Of a stretch of DNA of 64,000 bases, positions 10,661 through 22,196 are shown piece after piece. Position numbers and translations under genes: made by a program. Each line of letters begins with the position of its first letter. Position 1 is the first letter of the stretch. Source of the stretch: Siphonodentalium dalli (taxonomy: Eukaryota; Mollusca; Scaphopoda; Gadilida; Siphonodentaliidae); assembly GCA_032622095.1 (NCBI GenBank), contig CP136066.1, positions 53,162,609 to 53,226,608 on the forward strand, read 5' to 3'. A model generated the notes under the pieces. The model was not told the origin of the DNA and ran no database searches. It saw only the letters and a program-made list of their open reading frames with translations.

Positions 10661-12850
10661 AAACATTTATCATGGTCAGTGTATGCATTTTAAAACACAG
10701 GGCAAGTTAGATTACATCATTTAATTGATATTCTAGTTAAAATAATCTGTGAAACTACTTTAAACCCACACGTTATGCACCCTGTTTTGCCAACTAAACT
10801 ATGAAATATAGATATGTTATTTGTGTTATTGTCAGAGAAAAGCATTCTGCAAAGATATGGCCTTATACATGTTATAAACATGCAAATAGTGGCTTCATTT
10901 GGCCTTTCTTCCATCATTTAGAGAGTCAAATCTGAAGAAATTCCCTTAGTTTGATATTTATTATCCCATAATCCCATGAACTGGTATTTAAAACCTCAAA
11001 TGTCAGTATTTCCTATCAGATGGACATATCAACTAATAAATTAAACATTTCCCATGGTCATTACATGCATTTTAATATACAAGGCAATGTAGAAAACATC
11101 ATTTGATGGATATTTTACTTAAAATAGTCTGTGGAAACTACATAAAAGCAATATTGTATGCATCCCTGTATAGCCAAATCAAATTAAACTATGGATATTG
11201 TATTGTTTATTTCATCTGAGACATGTATTCTGTTCAGATATAGCCTTATCTATGTTATAAACATGCCAATGTTGGCATCATTTAGGCATTTTTTCCATAA
11301 TTTAGAGGGTCAAAGCTGAATAAATTCCCTTATTTCAAATTTGTAACATGCCAAGCCAGCTGAAATGGTGTATCAACCCTTAAATGGCAGTATTTCTGAT
11401 CAGATGGACATCTCTCCCAATAAATTAAACATTTCTCATGGTCACTGCATGCATTATGATATATAGGGCAAGGTAGAAAACATTATTTGATGGATATCTT
11501 ACTTAAAATAGTCTGTGGAAACTACATTAAAGCAATAGTGTATGCACCCCTCTATAGCCAAATGCAATTAAACTATGGATAATTTATTGTGTATTTTATC
11601 AGAGACATGTATTCTGTTGAGATATAGCCTTATACATGTCATTAATATGCAAATAGTGGCTTCATTTGGGCTTTCTTCCATTATTTAGAGAGTCAAATCT
11701 GAAGAAATTCCCTTAGTTTGATATTTATGATCCCATAATCCCATGAAATGGTATTTTAAACCTCAAATGTCAGTATTTCTTATCAGATGGACATATCAAC
11801 TAATGAATTAAACATTTCCCATGGTCATTACATGCATTTTAATATACAAGGCTATGTAGAAAACATCATTTGATGGATATTTTACTTAAAATAGTCTGTG
11901 GAAACTACATAAAAGCAATAGTGTATGCATCCCTCTATAGCCAAATGCAATTGAACTATGGATATTTCATTGTGCATTTTATCAGAGACATGTATTCTGT
12001 TGAGATATAGCCTTATACATGTTATTAACATGCAAATAGTGGCTTCATTTGGGCTTTCTTCCATAATTTAGAGAGCCAAAGCTGAATAAATTCCCTTAGG
12101 TTTCAAATTTAAAAGATGCCAAGCCAGCTGAAATGGTGTATCAAACCTAAAATGTCAGTATTTCTTATCAGATGGAGATCTCTACCAATAAATTAAGCAT
12201 TTCTCATGGCCATTGCATGCATATTAATATTTATCACATAATTTGGCCATAAAAGCAGTTTCATAATTATCGGTAATAGACACGTTTAATATCAGCGCGT
12301 GCGATGACGTCACGGCGTTCTTCAAATAACTTGCGATCGCTGTAGTTTATAATTGTTGTTTTCGATGAATATTTCGCGTTGCTTCGGGTTTATTTGATCA
12401 TGTGATAAAAGGTATCTCACACTCGTCCTATTTTATACGTAATTTATCAACCTCGTCCTCTAAATTCTATTTGAGCCTCGGTAAACCTCGGCTCAAATCG
12501 AATTTAGTGAACTCGGTTGATAAATTCCGTATAAAATAGAAACTCATGTGAGATCCTCTATATAGGACAAGGCAGAATACACTTGATGGATATTTTACTT
12601 AAAATACTTTGTGGAAACTACATAAAAGCCACATTGTATATGCTTTCCTATATAGCCACATGAAATTATACTATGGATAAATTGGATATTTTATTGTTTG
12701 TATCATCAGAGACATGCATTCTGCTAAGATATAGTCTTTTGTGTGTTATAAACATACAATAGGTGCATGGCCTCATTGTGCTTGCTTTCATAATACAAGA
12801 GAGTCAACTCTGAAGAAATACCATCGGTTTGAAATTGGTAGCATCTTCCA
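10661..12850. repeat. 383-bp tandem array, 4 full units plus an interrupted fifth
   Basis: The anchor AAACATTT(C/A)...CATGGTCA occurs at 10,661, 11,043, 11,427 and 11,809, and as AAGCATTTCTCATGG at 12,193: intervals of 382, 384, 382 and 384 bp. The fifth unit is split by an insertion at about 12,231-12,556 and resumes with GGACAAGGCAG. The period is not a multiple of three, and minus-strand open frames that appear in some units are closed in others, so the array is non-coding satellite-like DNA. Confidence 0.85.
12231..12556. mobile_element. Foldback insertions inside the tandem array
   Basis: The insertion interrupts the fifth 383-bp unit. Its second half (12,411-12,556) is a foldback: GTATCTCAC and GTGAGATCC at the ends, with a palindromic centre GAGCCTCGG...CCGAGGCTC. 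Its first half is bounded by TTATCACAT and ATGTGATAA, suggesting a second nested foldback (12,231-12,410), which holds the palindrome TGACGTCA near 12,306. Confidence 0.65.
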
Positions 12851-13135
12851 TCCTTATATAAGAGGGGTATATACCAGCTTGAAGTACCGGTTTAATTAAT
12901 AGGTTCATTGCAAGGGGCCACCAGAGAGGTTTGTCTAGTTCGGGATGGTGTGGCAAACCGCCATTTGGAGATTTCAAGGGAGCTCTAGGTCTCCTCAATG
13001 GCGACCCACTATATTGTGCAAACAAAATTTTATTAATATTGTATAAAGGTCAGCATGCCCTAAGAGCATTGAGAAATAGATAAAAACACTTACTGACAGA
13101 TTGCCAATAACAAAATTACATCTGTTGAAACTATT
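12851..13135. other. Non-coding stretch
   Basis: Nothing recognised. A minus-strand open frame at 12,804-13,025 has proline-rich content but no domain, and it straddles the end of the tandem array. Confidence 0.4.
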
Positions 13136-13400
13136 GTTATGTAAACAAAACTGTTACAGTGATTTGTCAACAAATATATAATTCTAGCTGTATTATTAGT
13201 TCAAATATTTAACTATGAATAACATTTTCAGAATATTTAATCAACAGGTCGGACCTTTTCCAATGTTATGTAAACAAAACTGTTACAGTGAGTGACTTGT
13301 CAACAATTATATAATCCTATAGCTGTAGTATTACATGTAGTTCAAATATTTAAGTATGAATATGAATTTTCAGAATATTTAATCAACAGGTTGGTCTGGT
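13136..13400 (+). repeat. 129-bp tandem duplication
   Basis: The word GTTATGTAAACAAAACTGTT starts at 13,136 and again at 13,265, followed each time by a shared TTTCAGAATATTTAATCAAC. A single diverged copy sits at about 2,205-2,330. Confidence 0.75.
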
Positions 13401-13539
13401 TGGACCTTTTTCAATGTTTACCGTAAAATTTTTATCACAATTTTGCTCTCGTTGGACTTTTACAGTTATTCCAATACAGCAGTAATTTCTACATAACAAT
13501 TCATTCTTGGTTTAGAAATATTTTCTTTAAGTATTTCTT

Positions 13540-13804
13540 AACTTAGAAAAAAAATCTTGAAACAAGAAATATATATTTAATTTTTGAAGCCATTTTCTTA
13601 GTAAGGAAATTGTTTCTTGTTTCAAGACTAAAATCTATCTTATTTGAGAAAACTATCTGTTGTCTGGTGGGAGTTTCTTAAATTTTCTTGATGTAGCCGA
13701 CTTGGGGGGTATATTTCCCAAAATAAGATTTATTTTCCTGTTTCAGGAAATAGTTTTTCTTGTTTCAAGATATTTTATCTTATTAAGAAATTATTTTTGG
13801 CAGT
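13540..13804. repeat. MITE-like repeat rich in TTTCTTGTTTCAAG
   Basis: The words CTTGAAACAAGAAA, TTTCTTGTTTCAAGA and TTTCCTGTTTCAGGAAA recur as internal palindromes, and the right end reads TTTTTGGCAGTG at 13,804. A CACTGCCAAAAA-type end is known from widespread animal MITEs, but no matching left terminus is visible. The left boundary is uncertain. Confidence 0.45.
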
Positions 13805-13805
13805 G

Positions 13806-14128
13806 TAGCTGGAAAATTTAAATATATCAAGCCAATCGGGGCTCTGTCTCCTGGTAGAATATTTAAAGGAAGTCCAATCTAACCTTTTTCTTCAGTTTAC
13901 ATCTATTTCACAAACATATGTTTCAGTTGCTCTTTGCAAAGACCTCGACTGGCAGCATGGCTGTGCTGAGAACCCGCTATATATTTGATTCGTCTGAGTC
14001 TGAGATAAATGCTGAGCTGGTTCCGCGGGGGAGGGGTGGTCACGCATGCTCACAACAATTGATGGGAAACCAGTACTATTGTGTTCTGACCTTCGACTGA
14101 TTTCGGCACCCACCGGTGTTGAAGGCTG
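13806..14128 (+). repeat. Outer left arm of long inverted repeat A
   Basis: Matches 25,481-25,783 in reverse orientation. The best-conserved part is 14,051-14,123 against 25,481-25,553, with only two differences in 73 bp by hand alignment. In one frame this core reads TTIDGKPVLLCSDLRLIS, and both differences are silent. Only the left copy has a longer open frame (14,046-14,309). No known domain is recognised. Confidence 0.75.
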
Positions 14129-15419
14129 TATTGCTGGACGTCGACCGTCGGCTGGACACCGCACATTGCCTGCGGTTGACACCAGCACTCAGACAGAGAG
14201 TGAGATTAATGTAATAAGTGTATCACACGCAACGCAAGTGACAGGAAGTGATATTGTTCCAGTTCCAGAACATGTATCGCAATCGAAACATCTGATACAC
14301 GTTTATTAATATTCGGATCATGAATCTTTATTCCTGGTTCATAATGGATACAATCTATCCACAAGGGTACTTTTATTTATGTATAGTACATTTAATCTCA
14401 TTCAATGTCTGATTTCCATACGGTTGTCGGTTGTCTGACAGCTTAATTATGTTTAGTCATGATATGGCCTGTGGGCTGAACCGGTGTTAAACCATAATCG
14501 TTCAATCATGCGTCAGTAAATGCTTACGATTTGTGGGGTGGAAATTCGGTTCAAGGATACAAGGTACGTCTGGGAGGGAGGTGTCTGAGCCCTTTGCGGA
14601 TCCGCCAATATCATGTCAATTTGTTTTCTAAATCCAATTAAAGCCACATGGCGGATTTTTACCGGTATCGAAATAGGTCGATAAATACTTGCACTACCTG
14701 TTTGCGGGCATTATATGTTCATAGACGCATTGTGGTCACAAATAATACAACTTTGAACACGCAGTTTGGAATCCAAACAAACAACATCCATGTGCATGAA
14801 CAGAAAAGAGCGTTTCTTGTTAGTCTATTCGTTATTGGTAAAAATAAAGAGCGTCTGAAAACAGCTTAAATGTTAAATGTTAGACAATTGTCCGCGAATC
14901 TGCCAAATAGCTAGTTAGAGTTTGCTGTCTCACCCGATCGAGGATAGTTCCATTGTCGAGTGTATAATGGTTACAGGACACCAATTATTCTCCATAGGCG
15001 ACAGTGTTAACGTCCGGGGCTATGCTCGATTCCTTGTGAATTCAGGAACTTTCTAACCTAGTAAATTTTGAAGAATGGCTCTTCGGACCCAATTTGACCC
15101 AAAAAAGATTAATAGGTACGTGTGGGTTTTCCACCTTTAAATTTACCGCTTTTGATACTGCCCTAATTTCACAGAAAAATTCATCACCAAATTTTCAAAC
15201 ATAACCCCATTAAATGCCAGGTTAATTATTTCACCCACTCTGTATCAATATTCATCTAGGTATAATATTTCCATGGTGGCTTTGATTTTTTCTTGTTTTT
15301 GCATTAATGTTATCCCAATCATAATCAACCATTCAGCTGCCAGATGTGATTTTATGCTGACTTGAGTGTGGGTGACAGCACATCAAGGGGGATAATCTTT
15401 TTATAATTGGTGTACTATA
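14129..15419. other. Left-arm sequence mostly without partner
   Basis: No gene recognised. A short segment at about 14,985-15,030 (TTCTCCATAGGCGACAG) is weakly matched in reverse at 22,080-22,125, which places both inside the same inverted structure; the rest has no visible partner. Confidence 0.4.
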
Positions 15420-16712
15420 ACCTAGTCTGGTCGATAAAAGGTTTGACCTAGAAAAAATTTGGACTAAGTTGGTTTGTATACAATTTTGAAGAGGAATATA
15501 TCCTCTATAACATGTCCAAAATCCGCTAAAATCCGCTTTGAGAATTTTCTGTAATTCAAGATGGCGTCCAAGATGGCTGCCATTTTCCTATAAGTCAGCT
15601 TGATGCAATTATAGTGAGAACATCTTGTCATATGTATACACATGTATACATTTTTGTGAAGCTAAGACATAACGCCACCTTTATGTGCCAAAATTGAAGC
15701 ACCCCGTCCAAGATGGCCACCAAAATGGCGACCGGAAGTGGAAGTTTTACGTTTTTTTTTACTAATATCTTTAAGATAAGTTTCTGTTGTTTGGAACTGG
15801 TTGAGAATTGTGACTTTATTTTGTATTTAGCATGTTAACTGACCATTTGAGCAATGAAATGAGCTGTTCGTGTGGTCCACACCCCTTCCGATCACTCAAA
15901 AATTCGATTTTACAAAACGCGGTATAACAGTTCACAAAAGATCCCCAAGATTCTAATCATATTTTATCAAGAAGTGGGAAGAACTGTGCAATGTAAGTGA
16001 TCCATTCTATATCTTATTAATATTCGAACTCAATGGTACCACTTTGGCTCAAAATGGCTGCCAAAATGGCCGCCAAAATATGGAAAATGGTAATTATTAT
16101 CCCAGCGTGCCATGCAACCGCTTACAAGTTGTGATGATGTACACAATTGACTATTCTGTCTTATATAGCTTGAGTACTAACATTTCTGATGCACCTTGGG
16201 TATTTGTTACTATTTTAACCACCGAAATTACCAGAATTATTCGAAATTTTCTGTCACAAACCTGATATCAAAATCGGCAAAAAATCGCTGTTCAGGTTTG
16301 AGCCATTTTTTAAAAGTAAAATGGAAATATGTTTGGTATCAAAGATGTTTATTGTTTTGATATGTGTTACATGTGTCACACTGAGTTGTTTTACTCAAGA
16401 TGGCTTCCAAAATGGCAACCAAATTTTGTAAACATTATTATATACATATGTGTATATACGTGGTGTATATGTATACATAATCAATTGTGACTCACATGCT
16501 ACTTAATCAACTAAATGTTCTATTCTGGTTGTCCCGGTACCCTACGAGTCATGACAAGTTCATTATGAGGAAAGCAATATGGATTTTGCCAAATGCTTCC
16601 TTGTTTTTTAACGGAAATGGGCAGAACGTTGAAACGGAACTGAGAGGGATCATATTATGTGGCTATTCTGGCCCATTAGCATCAACATTGATCAACTTAA
16701 TACAGTGTGTAT
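15420..16712 (+). repeat. Inner left arm of long inverted repeat A (about 1.3 kb)
   Basis: Aligns end to end in reverse with 20,704-22,045. Landmarks in order: AACCTAG(A/T)..AAATT, TCCGCTAAAATCCGC, CAAGATGGCGTCC, GTATACA(C)ATGTATAC, GACCGGAAGTGGAA, GTGTGGACCACACGAACAG, ATGGAAAATGGTAATTATTA, and ATTATGTGGCTA. The terminal segment (about 16,544-16,699) keeps an open frame in both arms. The arm has a high density of AAGATGGC and AAAATGGC words. Confidence 0.85.
16544..16699 (+). pseudogene. Coding-like segment in left arm, unknown protein
   Basis: Reads HDKFIMRKAIWILPN, then FFNGNGQNVETEL, GIILCGYS and PLAS-LINL. The mirror copy on the minus strand of the right arm (20,704-20,877) has the same frame with five extra in-frame codons. 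Comparing aligned codons by hand gives about ten silent and eight amino-acid-changing differences, more silent than expected for drift. Upstream, a 2-bp length difference breaks the shared frame, so the segment looks like the tail of a once-coding exon or transposon protein. The family is not recognised. Confidence 0.4.
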
Positions 16713-17836
16713 GTCTGTTGACTGTATGGTCATAGGCGATGTGAGTAGGTATACATGGAGTTATTGTATTCATGAATGATGTGAATAGTTATACAATGTG
16801 TGACTATATGGTCATGGATGGGATGTCCATAGTGAGATGTATAGATATATAAGGAGTAGCTGTATGGTTATGTGTGAGGTGAACATGTTTACATTGAGTG
16901 GCTGCCTGGTCATTGAAGTGTTGTATGGTCATAACGAGAGCAGCTACACTGTCCTGTATGTATATATGGAGTGACTGTGTGGGCCAGGGGTGGGCTGTAC
17001 ATATGTACATTGGGTGGCTGTATTGTCATGGGTGAGTGTATATGTATACATATGTTGGATGTATGGTAATGGATGGGTGCATGTATAAATAGGGTGTGGT
17101 TGTATGGTTATGGGCAATGTGTATATGTACATGGAATGACTGCACGGTCGTTGTTGAAGTGTATATGCATACCTAGAGTACATTTTGATGGCTATTGGCG
17201 GCTAGTGTATATAGAGAGTGACCTCATGGTGATGGGTGAGATGTATATGTTTATATGTAGGGCCTATTGTATTGTCATTGGTGGTGTGTACAAGCATACA
17301 GTGAATAGCTGAATGCTCATGGAGAGGGTGTATATGTATACAGCGAGTGGCTGAATTGTCACGATTGAGCTGTATATGCAAGTCTGAAGTGTACGAATGG
17401 CCGTGTGTGTGGGGTATTGGTATATCTAGAAGGGCTGTATGGTCATTGATGAGGTAATATATACACATGGAGTGACGCTGTGGTCATGGGTGAGGTGTAT
17501 ATGTATAGCATGGGTGACTACATAGCCATGGCACGGCCAATATGTACATAGGTATATAGGGATTGACAGTATGGCAAAATTAATGGTGGGGTTAATCGAT
17601 ATACAAGGAGTGACTATGATCACGAATGTGGTTTATGCGTATTCAGAGAGAGGCTGAATTGTCATAGGTCAGGTGTATATGCAAGTCTGGAGTGTATGAA
17701 TGGCCGTATGCGCGGTACGAGACATTGATATATCTAGAAGGGCTGTAATGCCACTTTTATGAGGTCTATATGTATATACCTGGAGGACTTTGTGGTTTTG
17801 GGTTGGGTGTATATGTATATCTTGAGTGGCTATATA
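16713..17836 (+). repeat. Degenerate minisatellite, left part (loop of inverted repeat A)
   Basis: Variants of TGGAGTGACTGTATGG, TCATGGGTGAGG and TGTATATGTATACA recur irregularly every 40-60 bp. It continues at 18,987-19,425 after a transposon insertion. Minus-strand open frames here are histidine- and threonine-rich translations of the repeat and are not genes. Confidence 0.75.
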
Positions 17837-17844
17837 GCCACGGG

Positions 17845-18978
17845 CAGTGTTCACGCTGGACCGAAAAAAACTTTAGCCAAAAGTTTAGCCAAATGAACAT
17901 TTTATTAGCCAAATGAAAAAAAAATTTAGCCAAATGTTTTTTGGCCGGGGGTAACCCGGGATTGTCCTTCTTAATTTTGTTTGTTTGTTTTATATCAATA
18001 TTTTGTTTTAAATCATTAAATATTTATCCTTGCGAAAATATCTAAGTGACATCTGGAAACTAATAACTTAATATTGTTACGCCATTATCAAATTACAATC
18101 TGTCATAAAAGCATGCATATTATTTTGACTGTATCGGTATTGACGACAAATAGCCACAAAATATCTGTCGTGATTCACATTTGGCTGATTAAGCTATTGT
18201 CTTACACTTGGTGCTCATAAACCTCGACCGTCATAAATACAATGTCATCATAAACATGCATTGTGCGGGAGTCCCGTGAGTGACCAGACAGACATTGGGG
18301 GATTAGGGGATTAAATGTAAAATAATAACCTTTTGCTGTTTCGTGCAGAGTGACGTAATCTTTCTCCAGATTAAAACAGCCTGTTACTAACAAATTGCTT
18401 ATATACCAGCGTCAATGCACACTTTACAAAATATTTCTTTCTTCACATTGTCATGATTCAACCACGGTCGGTTTAATGTCCATGCGTCTTTGAATGTCCG
18501 TCTTGTGAAAACTAAAGATGATTGCATATCACTGTGTGATCGCTTGGTTGATAGAGTTGTCGATCGGGTTTCCCTTTGTACTGTCCGCGATCGGGTTTCC
18601 CTTTGTACAGTCGGCAATATATTCCCAGTTTCGATATTTTCGGACTAGATCGTTCATATCACAGAATTGAAAACCAACTTGCCAAAATTTATGTTAGATT
18701 TGGAAATAAAAATATGTTTACTGTTGACTAATTGTTAGAGCTTACCTTTTGCTGTTACGGAACGATATTTCATAAGTACGAAAATAATGAAATACTTTCG
18801 TCACCTAACTTCGTCTTGAATGTCGATCTATTGAGCGCTTTTATTAATTAGCTTTCTGACCCCATGCTTTCAGTCTACATTTGGGGTAAAAAAAAGTTTA
18901 GCCAAATGAAATTTTTATTAGCCAAATTCGAAAAATATTAGCCATTGGCTAATATGGCTACCGACAGCGTGAACACTG
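17845..18978 (-). mobile_element. hAT element inserted in the minisatellite, 1,134 bp
   Basis: Perfect 14-bp inverted ends CAGTGTTCACGCTG (17,845-17,858) and CAGCGTGAACACTG (18,965-18,978). A perfect 8-bp target duplication GCCACGGG lies at 17,837-17,844 and 18,979-18,986. Both subterminal regions repeat the word TTAGCCAAATG in inverted orientation, likely transposase-binding repeats. Only an N-terminal zinc-finger fragment remains inside (see 18,399-18,617), so the element is internally deleted and non-autonomous. Confidence 0.9.
18399..18617 (-). pseudogene. Remnant hAT transposase N-terminus, TTF-type zinc finger
   Basis: A 72-residue frame whose second half reads RRTFKDAWTLNRPWL, then IFCKVCIDAG. 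This matches the pattern of the TTF-type zinc finger at the start of many hAT transposases: (R/T)F...W....PWL followed by FC..C...G. The first half holds a duplicated TVQRETRS, produced by a 27-bp tandem repeat in the DNA. The frame ends just after the finger at a GTATATAAG that could be a splice donor. The catalytic RNase-H-like domain and hAT dimerisation region are absent. Assignment relies on motif recognition plus the flanking hAT termini. Confidence 0.55.
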
Positions 18979-18986
18979 GCCACGGG

Positions 18987-19425
18987 TGTTGCAAATATGT
19001 ATATATACAGGGAATGAGACTGTATGACCACTGGTGAGGCAAATAGGTATACAAGAAGTGATGTATGATCATGGATGTAGCGAACAGGTATGGAGTGACT
19101 GTATGGTCATCGGTGAGGTGTATATGTATATCTTTAGTGACTGTATAGCTATGCATGTGGCAAATAAATATACATGGAGTGACTGTATGGCCTATGGTTA
19201 GGCGAATGGGTATACAAGAGGTTACTTTGTGTCCATGTATGTAGTGAATATGTATACAGGTCATGTGAGGTGTAGGGTGTGTCTGCGTGGTTATTCATGG
19301 CTATAGGGCCACGCGTTGGTGTATGGGTAAACCCAATTGTGGCTGTATATGGTAATGGGTGAGGTGTATGTCTATACAGCGAGTGGCACATGTCCATTTA
19401 CGCGGTGTTCATGTATATATGGAGT
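18987..19425 (+). repeat. Degenerate minisatellite, right part
   Basis: Continuation of the 16,713-17,836 minisatellite after the hAT insertion, with the same TGGAGTGACTGTATGGTCAT-type unit. Confidence 0.7.
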
Positions 19426-20703
19426 TACTAATAGTTTTTCGCGTTTCGCAGTATAGAGAAAAACATTTGTCTTGGTGACACGGGTTAACATAATTAAATA
19501 GCGCGGGAAACGGTGGGTTTCGTGATTGGGTGTAATTATGTTTGTTTATGAACACGTGACGAGGTAACAGCCAATGGGTTTCAGTGATAACAAAGAGGGG
19601 TCACGTGTTCAGGAAACATATTCACTTCTAGCATGACGTCCCGTCAACTTCCTAACAAAAAATTTGTAAGAATTTGTTGTCGAATATAAGCTGAAGAATG
19701 TTAACAAAATCAAATATTAAATTTGTCAAGATTCGACAAACTTCCGAAATGTCAAAGCGTGTTTTGGAATTTGGATGCACAGTACAATATATAATAGTAA
19801 TGTGGGGGTAATGTTGCATGGTTTAAGACGTTTTGTCAAAATTGAACGAGGCGTTAAGAAAAATCTATAGATTATCGGATCAAAAGCGCATAGAAAGTTC
19901 TCATGCCAAATTCAGAGATTTATTACATAATTATATATTGTGTGGACTTCATTAACATGCATTTAAGATGTGATTAAACGTGTATTCATGTTATGTTGGC
20001 CCCAAGGTTTTCTTTCACAAGGAATATTCAAGATAGCAGGTGCTATATATTCACGGAAAGGCGAGTTATCACACGGAAGTGAATTCAAGCAAATTATCAA
20101 ATTTGTATTCCTGAATAGTCCATAGAGAAATTGTAATGAATCTCAGAACCTGAATTCATTTGTCTGTTCAAGACGATATGTCATTTACAATTTTTTCAAG
20201 TTTCAAAACCGGGTATAATGAAAAGAAAATGATACCATTGTTGGTAAAAGATTGGGGTCCATGCCAACATGAATATACACATTAATATGGAGATGAGGAC
20301 CAGCATTTCACCCTGCAGACGGGCTTCACAAAGGCTCTGGTTACAGATTTCCGCCATTAAAAAAATATAAAATCAGAATAAAAAAGGCATTTTTTCTGGC
20401 CAGTGGGGACGCCGTCGTTACTGGGACTGTACGTATTGGTTCAACGTGGTCAGGCCTACCATTATGCGATCTGAGCAATACACGGGACAGTCGCTCGTCG
20501 TGGCTAGTTTCCAAACATAATTGGGTGGTTGTTATTATTTCCAGTGGAGGGAAGACTGCATGCTCATGTGTGATTTGTACTGGTGCACCTTTGTGTGACT
20601 ATCGCTTTCCACAATAACTCAAGGATATGTTAATCGATAGAGGTAATATCGGAGTGTTCTCCACATTTATTACATGCAATGTGAAGAAAACGGTTTCCTT
20701 AAC
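19426..20703. other. Spacer in loop of inverted repeat A
   Basis: No gene recognised. A short inverted pair at 19,537-19,625 places two GAACACGTGAC words around an AGCCAATGGG word. The rest shows no repeat unit. Confidence 0.4.
19537..19625. promoter_or_regulatory. Candidate E-box / CCAAT cluster
   Basis: GAACACGTGAC at about 19,550 and GTCACGTGTTC at about 19,601 are inverted, with a CCAAT word between them. CACGTG and CCAAT are classic bHLH and NF-Y sites. No transcription unit is identified nearby, so function is conjecture. Confidence 0.2.
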
Positions 20704-20877
20704 AATAGTTTATAAGTTAATCAATTTTGATGCTAATGGGTCAGAGTAGCCACATAATATGATACCTTTCAGTTCAGTTTCAACGTTCTGTCCGTTTCCG
20801 TTAAAAAACACGGACAGAATCCCAAAAGAGGTGTTCGGCAAAATCCATACTGCATCCCTTAAAATGAATTTGTCGTG
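20704..20877 (-). pseudogene. Coding-like segment in right arm, unknown protein
   Basis: Minus-strand frame reading HDKFILRDAVWILPN, then FFNGNGQNVETELKGI and LCGYSDPLASKLINL, followed by a stop. It is homologous to 16,544-16,699, with a five-codon in-frame insertion (FGILS) and mostly conservative replacements. No domain is recognised. Confidence 0.4.
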
Positions 20878-22045
20878 CCTCATAAGGTTTTCTGGGACAA
20901 CCATAATATAAGATTAAGTTGTCACTAGATTAAGTAGCATGTTTAATAACCAAGTGAGTCACAATTTGCTACCATTTCGGAACAGCAGAGAATAATGTTC
21001 GGAATATAAACTTTTCACCAAATTTGGTTGCCAATTTGCAAGTCATCTTGAGTAATATTGTCTAAAACACCACACTATGCCATATTTAAAGCATATCAAA
21101 ATAAAAAGAACCTTTGATACTAAAGATAGTTCCATTTTACTTGACAAAAATGGTCCAAACATGAAAAGTTATTTTTTTTGCCGAGTTTGATGCTATTTGT
21201 GATAGAAAAATCCCATAATTCTGGTAATTTCATAATAGTAAATAGTAAAAATTAATCAAGGTGCATAAGAAATGTTGTTATTCAATGTATATAAGACAGA
21301 AGTCATTTGTGTACATCACCACAACTTGTAAGCGGTTGCATGGCACGCTGGGATAATAATTACCATTTTCCATATTTTGGCGGCCATTTTGAGCCAAAGT
21401 GACAATTTTGGTACCATTGAGTTTGAATATCAATAAGATATAGAATGCATCACTTACATTGCACAGTTCTTCCCACTTCTTTGTGAAATATGACCAGAAC
21501 CCCAAAGGGGATCTTTTGTGAAATGTTATACCGCGTTTTGTAAAATCGAATTTTTGAGTGACCGGAAGGGGTGTGGACCACACGAACAGCATATTTCATT
21601 GCTGCAATGGTCAGTTAATATGCCATATACAAAATAAAGTCACAATTCTCAACCAGTTCCAAACCACAGAATCTTATCTTAAAAGTATTAGTCAAAAACG
21701 TAAAAATTCCACTTCCGGTCGCCATTTTGGCGGCCATCTTCGACGGGGAGTTCCAATTTTGGCACATAAAGATGGCGTTATGACATAGCTTCACAAAAAT
21801 GTATACATGTGTATACATATGACAAGATGTTCTCACTGTAATTGCATCAAGCTGACTTATAGGAAAATGGCAGCCGTCTTGGACGCCATCTTGAATTACA
21901 AAAAATGCTCAAAGCGGATTTTAGCGGATTTTGGATATGTTATAGAGGAGAGCTTGCTCTTCAAAATTGTATAAAAACGAACTTAGTCCGAATTTTTTCT
22001 AGGTTGACCCTAAAATTTGAGTTTATCGACCAGACTATAATACCG
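20704..22045 (-). repeat. Inner right arm of long inverted repeat A
   Basis: Reverse-complement partner of 15,420-16,712 with the same landmarks in reverse order. A 70-bp stretch around 21,305-21,375 is almost identical to 16,070-16,140, whereas other parts are clearly diverged. It carries the partner of the coding-like segment on the minus strand. Confidence 0.85.
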
Positions 22046-22196
22046 ATAGCGTTAAATCTGGCAGCAAGCCATACGTGGAAGGTGTAATTAGTATAGCGGA
22101 AAGTGTTGTCTCCGTAGGTTTTGTAGAGTTATCTATCATGGATAACTAGACGTATAATAAAGTTCCCATTGGAATGTTCATTGCTACAAACATAAC

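Noticed and set aside
10717-12064. Minus-strand frames starting MEE(R/S)PNEATICM in the 383-bp units
   Set aside because: Closed by stops in another unit, and the 383-bp period is not a multiple of three; a repeat by-product.
16804-19397. Many short minus-strand frames rich in His and Thr
   Set aside because: They translate the degenerate minisatellite and shift frame between units.
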